A stretch of 17,145 nucleotides of DNA from Phoronis ovalis (taxonomy: Eukaryota > Phoronida > Phoronidae): positions 1 to 17,145 of the forward strand of contig JAOXYB010021637.1 in the NCBI GenBank assembly GCA_028565635.1, read 5' to 3'. The first letter of the stretch is position 1. Each line of letters opens with the position of its first letter. The notes beneath the pieces are model-generated. The model was not told the DNA's origin and did no database searches. It saw nothing but the letters and a program-made list of their open reading frames with translations. Shown in pieces: positions 6,669 through 15,656 of the stretch. Position numbers and translations under genes: made by a program.

Positions 6669-9600
6669 GTGAGTGTACCAGGTAACATGTATTTAGCCGT
6701 TTCAGTCCTTTGCATGTATCATTTAATGATTTTACTTTTATAAAGCAACACCTTTCAGTTTCACTTTCAGAATTATATTTATTTTCACTGTAGTCTCATC
6801 TCATTAGCAAAAGGCTTCTTTTATTAGCATAATATAGTTTTTGTGTCCTAAGTGCCATCAATTTGTGCATATAACATTTTTTTGTTGGAAAACAAATCAC
6901 TTACCCTGACACTTCCGTTTCTTTTACCTTAAAAAGTATCCCAATAAGAAAAAATGTCAGATTTTTAGAAAAACGCATGTTTCTAAGGGATCATCTCAAA
7001 AGTTATCGCAATGACCGCAAACGTATAGTGTTTCATATAGGGGGCAGGGGGGTTAAAACCCCCCTACGTTTATGGTTTAGTGCAAAATGAAAAAATCATG
7101 CCTAGTATTACTAGTAGTATATATACGATACGATAGCCCCCCCCCCCCCCTTTGCCTTTGGAACAGAAACCATTTTTCTTTTGTTTACGGCACTTATTCT
7201 GGGCGTATTTTTTACAATAGGAGTTTTTTTTTTGCTTGTCTATTTTCGGAGACGTTTCAGCGACCTTTTCGAATACTGAACTGATATTTTTCTCTCGCAC
7301 CCGCCTTTTGAAAAGTGTCTGATGGCCCTGATTTCGCTCTTGAAATTGGTTGTCAGTTTTTATACCTGCATGACGTCCAAATCTCACTAACCCCCCTACG
7401 TTTGACCAAGGGGAGTGGGGGTAATTCCTATACGAAACACTATACGTTTGCGGTCATCGCGATAACTTTTGAGATGATCCCTAAATCTGTTTAAAATCTT
7501 ATTTTGTTAAACTAAGTTCTTGATGCCATTGTTTGAAAGTCTTTACATTTAGGATTCCTATAAAGCTGGTTAAGATAGACATGAACAGTATTCAGCACAT
7601 GTACTGTATACTTAAGTAAAATTTTAACTAATTAGATGAAAAGATAGAAAAAAAGTATGTAAATTTTTTTAAAGTATACCACTCAAACTTTCTAAATATG
7701 TAACTTTTTTTTTCCTGAAATTACAGACTTAGAAACTTTAAGTTCTGTACTTTCAAAAAACGTATACTTTTCATTTTTAATTAACTAAAATTTATTATAA
7801 CTTAAAGTGAAAAGCGTGAAAATTGTGCTGAACAATATTTGCTAACTTGAGACGTGTGGCCCTTGCATAGGATGGCCCTGAGATAAATCTGAGTTACTGG
7901 GCCCAAAAAATATTTGCCACTGGTGCTTACCAGTTTGTAACACCCTGCAAAATGTTACTGGATTCTTGATATTTCTTTGTTACAGCTGCAACTTGTAAAA
8001 ATGCTTAAAGTAAGTTTTGGATCCGTCATGAAAGATTGGCAGGGCATTAAGAATCAGTATAACCAGACAGCCTCCATGGTATGTAATTGTTAACATTAGG
8101 GTGTATTTTATATGCTGACTGAAAGTATGATGGGACAATTTTGTACCTACTCAGGTTTGCACTGCATGCCTAACCTATTTTGCTGACTACTCATGATTAT
8201 TAGTCATTATAAATAAACTAGGATGTAAATATATGCAATTACACTCACTTTTTGGATATAGGTATATGTGCAGTGGGACCCAATCTTAAAATTTAGCAGA
8301 AGGTGTCAAAACAATTTTGTAAATGCAGATATAACTTAATCCAAACCAAAATATTATAAAACTAGATCTATAACAATGCAGAAAAAAAACTGAGTACCAA
8401 TCCAGTTGTGTGTCAAATGAGAGATACACACTGCCATCCCAAAAGTACATATGTGCAAATATTGCATAGGTGCTGTAAAACTATGATCAGATTAATAGCC
8501 TGTATAAATTTCTTCCCAGAATGAATTCGCCAAGTACTTCAATATCGGTTTCAGAATGTCCTGGTTTCAAAAAGTGCATTGAAAACCTTGAGTAAGGAGG
8601 TATCTTTGTTGAAAGAAATGTTACCAAAAGTATTGCGTCCAGACCTTATATCTTGCCAGGTGGAAGTCCATAAATTACAAGACAGTAAGTTTGATTTTTA
8701 AATAAAAATCAACATTTAAGGCAATTTGTTATTTTGAAATATCATCAAAGGAATACTACTTCTGTAGTTCTTAGTACTAATACTTCTCTATTGATTTCCC
8801 CTGTTGACAAGAATGATGTGATATGGTCCAGCCCATAAGGTCAAGGAAAAGGCTTGTATTTGCAGTGTTTTCAAGTAATTGTTAACTTTTTTATCATTTT
8901 TATTGAACCCATTTCTCAAAAAACATCTAACATTTCTTTTTTTACATTTACACTGTACAGAACTTCATACAACACATAATGAGTTGCAGAATTTATCAGG
9001 TGATGTGCAGCATTGGAAATCAAGATGTGAAACAGCTCAGGATAATTATGAACAGGAAAAAAAGGTCAGTGCTTTCAAACCTCAGATAATGAGGCGGACA
9101 CAAAGGTTTGTATTTTTTGGTTATCAAGTGAATTTTACATGAAACACTGTTACTACATTTAATTTTTAGTTATATAACAAATATCTACCACATAAAGTTT
9201 GTTTTGGAATGTAATACTTTATCAAGTCATAGTTTTGCTATGTTTTTTTACAATAAAGATAAATAGTCCTTGTTTTTTATAATTACATTGTAAGCAAAAA
9301 GGCATGGATTTTGAGTCAACCCATAGGTATAATGGACAGTGGTACTTGGTCCATCTAAGAGAGGATAGCGTTTTTCAAGTTAACTTTTCAGTATTTGAGT
9401 TTTTTAGCACTAAGGATATCCTTTTTCAGATTTTTGTGGCTTTACACACAAGAGTATATGTTACAATGTACAGTCAACTTACATACAATATTTCTCCAAA
9501 AACACACCATATTATAATTATTACTATAATAGAAGGTTTGTTTATAATTTAAAATACCAGTGTTTTCTGTAAGTTTGCCTAAGGCTTCTTTTTGGAAAAC

Positions 9601-12600
9601 TTTTCGAAAGAACACAATTAAAGTTGAACACAGTTATTTTTGGAAAATGTTATGGTCCTTAAAAGGGTTGTTGGGTTTATTAAGGTTAATTATTGGTGTG
9701 CGATACCAGTTAAACTTGTAATGAGACTGCAGGCTTTTCCAATAAATTTATATTGCCCGACAATTCTGTATTTTCAGGGAGCTCTAACCCTACTCCCATT
9801 GATGTAAATTTTGGAAAGTTCATTCCCTTTCCAAAAGAACACAGCAATTTCCACAATTATCCACCAGGTGGTCTTCAATCAGCTATAACAAAAAAATTAA
9901 GTTTAAATCCTTAGTTGTTAATATGCAGATATATAATGCAGCAATATTTTAATAATAATTATTGTATTTGCTATTTATTTGCTTGTCATTTCATTGTTTA
10001 TTCAAAACTGTGCCTTTGTTGACACCCGATGTTTGGTGATGCAATTATTGTTTATGAACAGGTATGAGACATGCTATTGTGAGAAAATTGTAATTAATCA
10101 TTTAAAATACCACTTAAAAGTTACATAAATATTGATAACCACATTTATTGTCATTTTACAGTTTTATTCATGGCAAATGGCATACTTTAGTTAACAATAA
10201 AAATACACACTGCCATACATTATCGCCAAAATTGTCTGCATCTATTCATGAGAGACCTCATCATCCAACATTTTTCAAGAGCCTCGCCTGAAATATAAGT
10301 ATGAATGAGATAAAGACTTGCATACATTATGTAAAATCATATTTCATTTGTTTATTAACTCTGAAGAGCAAATATTAATCAAGGTTATATACTCTAATGA
10401 TGAACTACATTACACTGATGAGAACAACTCGGAACAGGTGTACTGGTAGGAGATATTTTTATAAGTCTCAGGGAACTTATGTCAGATGCTTCAATCTAAA
10501 AATGCATACATTCTAGTCAAAGACATACATGTACAAACATCCGGTGATTGTGCAATGTTATAAGTAAATTTCGCTTTTCGTTGGTCGACCATTTTTAAAA
10601 ATTTATAAATATTTATTAGAAATTCAAGTTAAATGACAGTAAAGAGAATTGATAATGTGGAAAACTGCATGTTTGATGCCACATATTGGACAGTAATTAA
10701 GGCTGTGTTTAGCATGCATTAATTGTTTTAAGTGCCATATGGTTTTATTATTATATTTAGTAACATTTCTATAAGCAGTTGGGTTGGAAATAATGGAAAT
10801 ATGCAAAAAAAGGCAAAAATATTAATATTTTTTGCCAGAAAAACTAATGACTTTTTGTGAATTATTGCAGTGAACAAGCTAACAAGGGGGGGGGGGTTTA
10901 TATAGCATATTAATATGCATGTTTTTCTCTGTCTTCTTCCCTTTTTATTTGGGGATTGGTTGTGTCAAAGATTCCTTAATTGTTTCAAATGTTTTTATTA
11001 ACAGTTTAATAGTAACTTTCCATTTCAATACCAGGAGAGGTTTTTTTTGCAACACGAGGTACAAGAAATTTCAGAACAAGTCCATCACCAGGCAGAATAC
11101 TGTGCCAAGATGGGTTCAACTATTGGAACATTATTGTGGAGAGTTTCTAAATGTGAAGACAGCATTGCTACTATGCTAGTTGGGGTATGTGAATATTATA
11201 TTAGGCACATCTTTTTTTTATTTAATTATTTCCAACTCCAAGGAATACTAACAAGGCAGTCCCGGTGCTGTACGCAGTCCATGCAAGATATAAATGATTG
11301 GATTGGACCATTTTTGCCTCAATATTCACCTGCTATTTTTAGTTTTGAAAACACATTTTGCAAGTGCTTTTAATGTACATACCAATATAAAGACAATCAT
11401 TAACTAATTTGGTTGTTAATTAGTGAAAAAATCTCGCGATGGTAGGCGAGAAAAAAACGTGCATTTTCTTTTCATGACACCTGGAATGCATCATTTTCTT
11501 TGTATGCATCATATAAGTACTCTCCTGAAACACATCTATTGCAAACATTGGACATCTGCAAAATAATAAATCATTCAGGCAGCATAAAGTACTACACTTG
11601 GTAACACATTATTATATAGTTTGATTGACTCAGATTAATTGTAACATTTCACATTTCCCTAAGTGAACAGTGTTGTCAATCTTAAAGCAAATTGAAAATT
11701 TCAAGATTATTTGATGTGTGTGGTTTTTAATGATAGAACATGAAATTTGTTTATTGGTTTCAATTTAGGGGAGAGATATAGTATATGGCAACTAGACAAC
11801 ATGCATGGATTTAGTGGAGAAATTGGTAGCAAACTCAAATATTCCCAGCATGCTGTGATTTGTAAATCAGTGATGCAATTCTCTCTTGTGTGGTACAATC
11901 ACATAATGTTGCATGCTGGAAACATTTGTGTTCTGGACCAGAGTCATTCCAAGAAGTGCATGCAAATAGCCTAGTGACAAAGGATACTTCACACCAATGA
12001 AATAATCTTTGAAAGGTTGAGGTTGTGTAAAGTAAATATGTATATTTAGGCAAAGGTTGATGATTTTTTTAAATTGGTGCATGGTACGCTTGAAAGCTAC
12101 ATGAATACTTTTAAAGATGAATTACCTGGTGAATTAAGTGAAGAAACACAATTCATACTGGCCTTATGCGGCATTATAACAAGTAAGTTTTTCGACCAGT
12201 AAGAATATGAGATTAATCATTATAACCAGCATGAAAAACATTGCCTGCAGCATGCTGCATACAGCACAATACACAATTAATTCAGTTTCATGCAATGATA
12301 AAATTCTGTCTGATTTTTGAAAATTCACTCATCAGTTAAGTATAGGATATTCTCTTTGAAAAAATTACAATCTTTTATGCTAAAGTTTTATAGTTAATTC
12401 ATATCTTTACTATTTTTATTTTAAAATGTTTAGTTAGTGGCTTTGATTTATTACAAAATCAATGTGTTTTAATTTCTCTTCCAGATATTGCAGCATCCCC
12501 CCATGGTCGAGACTTTTTTATATCTCATACTGCTGGCAAAGAATTGATTGACTGCTTCATAAATGTATTATCAGAAGCTCCAAAAAGTTCTTCCAGTGCT

Positions 12601-14667
12601 CGAGTTAAGAAGTAAGTTGATTTGTGCTGCAGATTGGTTGTGGTGCCTTTTTTTGCAAAAAGCCAATTATTCATAAACGAACAATGGTTTTAAGATGCCT
12701 GGTATATGATTTGCATTTATTATAGCCATTAACCAGAAACATTGCTTTGCTCATGTTGCTAAATAAAACTCCATGCAATGCCACTTTAATATTACTGGTT
12801 GTATTGAAAGCAATAAGCCTGGTGTCTCATATTTTTGTACTGTCAAAGGCTAAGTGAAACATGCAAAAGGCCAAAATTTAAACATTGTGTTTTCATGTGT
12901 AGTGAATAGCCTAGAAGTAATCTACCAGACAATTCACATAAAAAACATCCAGTTAACCAACAGTGGTACACAACACAATAGACAAGGCTTAACTTTCGTC
13001 TGTATATCCATCTCATGACATCACATATGATTGCACAAAGCATGTACTTTAAAAAAAAAATTTGATCAAGCAGAAAAGGGTAAGCAAAAATATTTATTGC
13101 AAAATCTTCAGTCTTGTTTCAGTTTGATACTTATGTCGCTGTACAATGTAAGCATCAATCAGAAAGGACTAAAATACCTCAGTTTGAAGCCAGGAATTAT
13201 CGGCCTTCTCATATGGATACTTCAAGGTACGAGAAGTTTATTTTTGTAAATGTACAATGCAAATAACCAATACTTTTGTTTTGTAATTTACAGTTATATC
13301 TTAGTTTTTTAAAAATATTTTTTCTCTTGGTAATTTAAAATATTTCTTACTTTAAAGTATATTAATCATGTGTTCAATACTAAACAAAAACATGAACAGG
13401 CCTGGAGTATTTCCAGTGTTTCTCACACACTAAAGGGATTGAGAGGTGAAATTTGAGAGTAACGTCATACAAAATACTTTTTACTAAGTTTTCTGTATCA
13501 ACATTTATAGTAAGGTATCAAAAAAGTTGTCACTTTTTGTGATTTTTAAGTTTATCTTTGAAATAAAAAAATTCTCTAGGAATAATTATAATTTCAATTT
13601 GTGTGCTTGTATGTTGTTGTTCGATGACCGAGAATAATTTAAATCAGGGAAAGTCTGAGTTGGTAGGATTCTTTAAAGGCATTGTCAAGGTATTACAAAA
13701 GTTTGTGCTTCTGCATTTTGTTTAAACGAGTTGTAAAGGGTTACTGGCACTCATGTGCTTAACAAAATATTGTACGTTAATTAGTTTATCTCCCTTGTGT
13801 TTTATTTACCATAACATTAGCATTAAATTCTTTTTAAACTTCGCATGTCAACTTTTTTTGGTACTGCCAACTTTTTTGATACTTAACTGTATAACTTTGT
13901 ACGAATTTGTCGTAGTGAGGTGAAGTAAGGTCATATGTTTTAATTCCAATCAATTTTGTACAGGTGAAAAGGATGCTGAAAATAAACTCCATGCTCTCAA
14001 ACTGATTCAGTCACTCATCTGTGATAACCCCAAACAGACGGTATGGTTTGAAGCTAGAGAAGTGGTAAGTTTTTCTTTAAAATATATATTATAGCAGTAA
14101 TGGCGCTCAATTACAGTGAACTAGTATTATTGCAACACTATCTAATGCTAGCATTTTAAATACCAAAAAATGATGCTTTACAGACACTAAATTTCAGATG
14201 TTACTAGGCCTTTTGTACATGCAGCAACAGCAAACACTTACTACATGTATAGTAAGACAATCTAATTTCAGATGTAAGTGCAAGTTGGCATGCATTCCAG
14301 ACCATGATCACCAGCCATGAGTCAATTGCTGCCATCTGTTGCACTAATTTTAAAAGTTCTTCATTCCGTCTTATACAAACTTTTTGATGTTCTTGATACA
14401 TGTCAGAAACTTTGTGAATGTGTACTAGATCTATTTAAAATATTATCTCCCTGGCCAGTACTTACTATATTATACTATACTTCATGACTCTTAGCACATA
14501 AGCCAGTATATGACATAATTTTCCATTCATAATTTAACTTCAATTTTATTTTTAAACAGGTCTCTGTGAGCTTCCTGGAACAGTTGGCGGGTGATGCCAA
14601 CAAAGGCATACAGCAGGTTGCCATAGAGCTTATGTCAGATCTTCAGATGCTTGGAGAAGAACAATAA
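6627..14667 (+). CDS. HSF2BP: HSF2BP / MEILB2 ortholog, complete ten-exon gene (span)
   Basis: The joined exons give 363 residues against 334 in human. HSF2BP binds BRCA2 and, with BRME1, helps load RAD51/DMC1 at meiotic double-strand breaks in vertebrate germ cells; it was first found as an HSF2 partner. Order seen: an N-terminal stretch about 30 residues longer than human (1-52); helix KSALKTLSKEVSLLKEMLPK (about 50-69), matching the human helix around residues 25-44; a coiled coil (about 80-140); QAEYC at 142-146; then the armadillo-like C-terminal domain with LLWRVS, FILALCGIITN, HGRDF and LMSLYNVSINQKGLKYL. Arg226 aligns with human Arg200, reported as needed for BRCA2 binding. All nine introns are GT-AG and all phases agree. 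An in-frame TGA at 6606 supports the start. No frameshift or stop. Expected expression is meiotic; the promoter is not visible. Confidence 0.93.
6669..7985 (+). other. HSF2BP: HSF2BP intron 1
   Basis: 1317 bases, GTGAGT...TTACAG. It contains the MITE at 6987-7481; the rest is AT-rich with no exon that I can support. Confidence 0.7.
6987..7481 (+). mobile_element. PIF/Harbinger-type MITE, 495 bases, 55-base inverted repeats
   Basis: Ends at 6987-7041 and 7427-7481 are inverted repeats of 55 bases with only two mismatches (both start GGGATCATCTC and include ATGACCGCAAACGTATAGTG). TAA directly repeats at 6984-6986 and 7482-7484. A 3-base TAA/TTA target and GG-starting ends are typical of PIF/Harbinger elements; a TA-target Tc1/mariner reading fits less well. 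Inside is a secondary inverted pair of CCCCCCTACGTTT (AAAACCCCCCTACGTTTATGG near 7060 and CTAACCCCCCTACGTTTGAC near 7390 in the same direction) and a C-run at 7138-7150. Open frames inside are low-complexity and not transposase. The near-identical ends suggest a fairly recent insertion into intron 1. Confidence 0.88.
7986..8078 (+). CDS. HSF2BP: HSF2BP exon 2 (residues 15-45)
   Basis: From TTGTTACAG to ATG|GTATGT, 31 codons, phase 0-0. It reads LQLVKMLKVSFGSVMKDWQG and onward to NQTASM. This N-terminal part is poorly conserved, so the call rests on splice sites and frame. Confidence 0.75.
8555..8684 (+). CDS. HSF2BP: HSF2BP exon 3 (residues 46-88, split 89)
   Basis: Acceptor GGTTTCAG, donor A|GTAAGT. 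It encodes the conserved N-terminal helix (KTLSKEVSLLKEMLPKVL), which in vertebrates lies in the region contacting BRME1. An earlier AG at 8520 can be dismissed because it gives an in-frame stop. Confidence 0.88.
8961..9064 (+). CDS. HSF2BP: HSF2BP exon 4 (split 89, residues 90-123), coiled coil
   Basis: From CTGTACAG to AAG|GTCAGT. It reads LHTTHNELQNLSGDVQHWKS then RCETAQDNYEQEKK, aligning with the human coiled-coil stretch LEQLKMDCEHFKARLETVQA. Heptad-like leucines and charged residues fit a coiled coil. Confidence 0.9.
9065..11034 (+). other. HSF2BP: HSF2BP intron 4
   Basis: 1970 bases, the longest intron. AT-rich, with a G-run of ten or more at 10886-10896 and no supported exon, tRNA or transposon. 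The short phrase ATACACACTGCCAT also occurs in intron 2 near 8426. Confidence 0.6.
11035..11184 (+). CDS. HSF2BP: HSF2BP exon 5 (residues 124-173)
   Basis: From AATACCAG to GGG|GTATGT, phase 0-0, 50 codons. It begins ERFFLQHEVQEISEQVHHQA and continues EYC, an ungapped 23-residue match to human EKLALRQQLNEAKQQLLQQA-EYC. It then has MGSTIGTLLWRVSKCEDSIA, the first helix of the armadillo-like domain. Confidence 0.95.
11185..12049 (+). other. HSF2BP: HSF2BP intron 5
   Basis: 865 bases. A small perfect hairpin TCTCGC-8 bases-GCGAGA lies at 11432-11451. Several overlapping short frames near 11700-12080 are non-coding by all signs. Confidence 0.6.
12050..12182 (+). CDS. HSF2BP: HSF2BP exon 6 (residues 174-217, split 218)
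   Basis: From TATATTTAG to A|GTAAGT. VDDFFKLVHGTLESYMNTFK, then ELSEETQFILALCGIIT, aligns with human ALKFFSITGQTMESFVKSLD and DESQFVFALAGIVTN. Human Ser167, altered in a reported ovarian-insufficiency variant, corresponds to a Thr here. Confidence 0.94.
12183..12484 (+). other. HSF2BP: HSF2BP intron 6
   Basis: 302 bases of AT-rich sequence bounded by GTAAGT and TTCCAG. Nothing else seen. Confidence 0.7.
12485..12611 (+). CDS. HSF2BP: HSF2BP exon 7 (split 218, residues 219-259, split 260)
   Basis: From CTTCCAG to AA|GTAAGT. IAASPHGRDFFISHTAGKEL aligns with human VAAIACGREFLVNSSRVLLD. The Arg of HGRDF equals human Arg200, a BRCA2-contact residue. Confidence 0.93.
12612..13122 (+). other. HSF2BP: HSF2BP intron 7
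   Basis: 511 bases, GTAAGT...TTTCAG. No internal feature supported. Confidence 0.7.
13123..13226 (+). CDS. HSF2BP: HSF2BP exon 8 (split 260, residues 261-294, split 295)
   Basis: From CTTGTTTCAG to CAAG|GTACGA. LILMSLYNVSINQKGLKYLS is the best-conserved block of the family (human MLMSLYNVSINLKGLKYISE). It is followed by KPGIIGLLIWILQ. Confidence 0.96.
13227..13963 (+). other. HSF2BP: HSF2BP intron 8
   Basis: 737 bases. It contains a perfect 15-base inverted repeat, GTATCAAAAAAGTTG at 13515-13529 and its inverse at 13868-13882, possibly the remains of a small inverted-repeat element. Confidence 0.65.
13964..14064 (+). CDS. HSF2BP: HSF2BP exon 9 (split 295, residues 296-328)
   Basis: From TTTGTACAG to GTG|GTAAGT. 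EKDAENKLHALKLIQSLICD aligns with human DAEVCLHVLRLVQSVVLEPE. Frame and phase match both neighbours. Confidence 0.92.
14065..14559 (+). other. HSF2BP: HSF2BP intron 9
   Basis: 495 bases. It carries a 65-codon antisense open frame (14204-14401) without a recognisable domain or splice context, judged not to be a gene. The phrase TAATTTCAGATGT recurs in near form within it. Confidence 0.6.
14560..14667 (+). CDS. HSF2BP: HSF2BP exon 10, terminal (residues 329-363)
   Basis: From TTTTTAAACAG, 35 codons to TAA. VSFLEQLAGDANKGIQQVAI then ELMSDLQMLGEEQ aligns with human SLPLQRILAMSKSRNPRLQT and AAQELLEDLRTLE. The stop codon lies within an AATAAA (14663-14668). Confidence 0.94.
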   Translation, partial: VSVSFLEQLAGDANKGIQQVAIELMSDLQMLGEEQ

Positions 14668-14740
14668 ATATGGAACTTTACTGAATATGCAAATATCAGA
14701 AATTTCAATGTTTTGAATAATTATGATTCATTTTGATTCT

Positions 14741-14819
14741 TATTGTTGTTAACCCAATGTAATTTAAAGAATTGGAAGCTAATCTAAATTTTGTGATAGT
14801 GAGATGGTTAACAACAATA
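14741..14819 (+). other. Hairpin-forming inverted repeat in HSF2BP 3' UTR
   Basis: TATTGTTGTTAAC at 14741-14753 is exactly the reverse complement of 14807-14819, giving a 13-base-pair stem with a 53-base loop about 75 bases after the stop. It might be an RNA structure or a chance product of AT-rich sequence. Confidence 0.5.
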
Positions 14820-15272
14820 GTTAACAATAGACCTTATAAAAATTTATCAAAAGCACATTTGATGATTAAAATAACATAACTACAATGTTGTTGTTTCAGG
14901 AGCAAAAGGGTATGTCTGTGTCTAATCAATTAACAATACATTAGTTACATTAAATTTAATACAAATCAAAATGTATTTTACCTAAAATACAATATATCAC
15001 AATACAATACTTTTTAAAAGGTACATCAGAAACAAGTTTGTTTCTTCAGATATCATAATCTACTACCTACACATGACTAGTCCTACATATAGTTTATAGT
15101 CCATCAGACTTGGATATTACAAACAACGAAAAGTATAAATTCTGCTACTTGTCACTTGGTTGTGACCGCACTATTACAACTTTTTCTAAATCATCAGAGA
15201 TGAAAACTTAAAACAGTATTACTTTTGAGGTTGGTTATAAAAAAACAAAGTACAATGTTTACCATGGTATAA

Positions 15273-15278
15273 TTTATT
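15273..15278 (-). terminator. Possible OAF poly(A) signal
   Basis: AATAAA on the minus strand, about 95 bases past the OAF stop codon. Cleavage position not determinable. Confidence 0.35.
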
Positions 15279-15372
15279 AGTTGACTAACTCATAATGACT
15301 AGATAGTTACTTGAATGTGGGCCTGTAACATGTTGTAGTGCTTGGACTCTTATGTAGACCCCCTGTAGTGAA

Positions 15373-15656
15373 CTAAAGAGTTTCATCCCATAAACACTTC
15401 AGCTTTGCTTTCACATAATACTCAAACAGCCTACACTTTCTGCATGTTTTTATTCCACACCTGTAACTGACCGTTTTCCCTGACGAGTCTTTGCCCTTGC
15501 AATATTTAAGTCCACAAGGATACCATCCTATGCAGATTTCATAATGACAAACACAGGGTAAATTCACGAGATCATGTACTTCATTGCATCTTGGTTGTTT
15601 GTTAGTTGATGCCTTTTTTGTGGCAGAAGCTAGCGTGTAATAGTCTTTGGTGTTGG
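15373..15656 (-). CDS. OAF: OAF terminal exon (cysteine-rich C-terminal domain)
   Basis: From CTTTTTTAG at 15657 to TAG (15373-15375), 93 residues plus the completed split Ser codon. It has ten cysteines, eight aligning with human OAF, plus two more in HYEICIGW and CRKCRLF. An earlier ATG at 15675 lies in the intron and is not a start. Confidence 0.94.

Larger units (their letters stand above)
14668..15372. other. Convergent 3' UTR region between HSF2BP and OAF
   Basis: 705 bases separate the two stop codons, and the genes face each other. For HSF2BP, ATTAAA at 14865-14870 is a possible poly(A) signal; for OAF, AATAAA lies on the minus strand at 15278-15273, about 95 bases after the stop. 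No other gene seen. Confidence 0.6.

Noticed and set aside
7070-7387. Open frames on both strands within the intron 1 element
   Set aside because: Low-complexity Lys/Gly or Pro tracts inside a MITE; no transposase motif.
8521-8554. Earlier acceptor for HSF2BP exon 3 at 8520
   Set aside because: Using it gives an in-frame stop; the AG at 8553-8554 restores the conserved helix.
9304-9552. 82-codon plus-strand frame in HSF2BP intron 4
   Set aside because: No homology recognised, no splice context, and joining it would break the HSF2BP alignment, which is gap-free across 9064-11035.
10624-10806. Minus-strand frame with a YCPICG motif suggesting a zinc finger
   Set aside because: A single Cys pair, no matching second pair or His spacing, and no splice sites.
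10886-10896. G-run as a possible G-quadruplex
   Set aside because: A single homopolymer run in an intron, most simply a slippage tract.
11707-12082. Cluster of overlapping short frames in intron 5 on both strands
   Set aside because: AT-rich chance frames; none has coding character.
14204-14401. 65-codon minus-strand frame in intron 9
   Set aside because: It looks slightly protein-like but has no recognised domain and lies inside an intron of a well-supported gene; possibly a relic.
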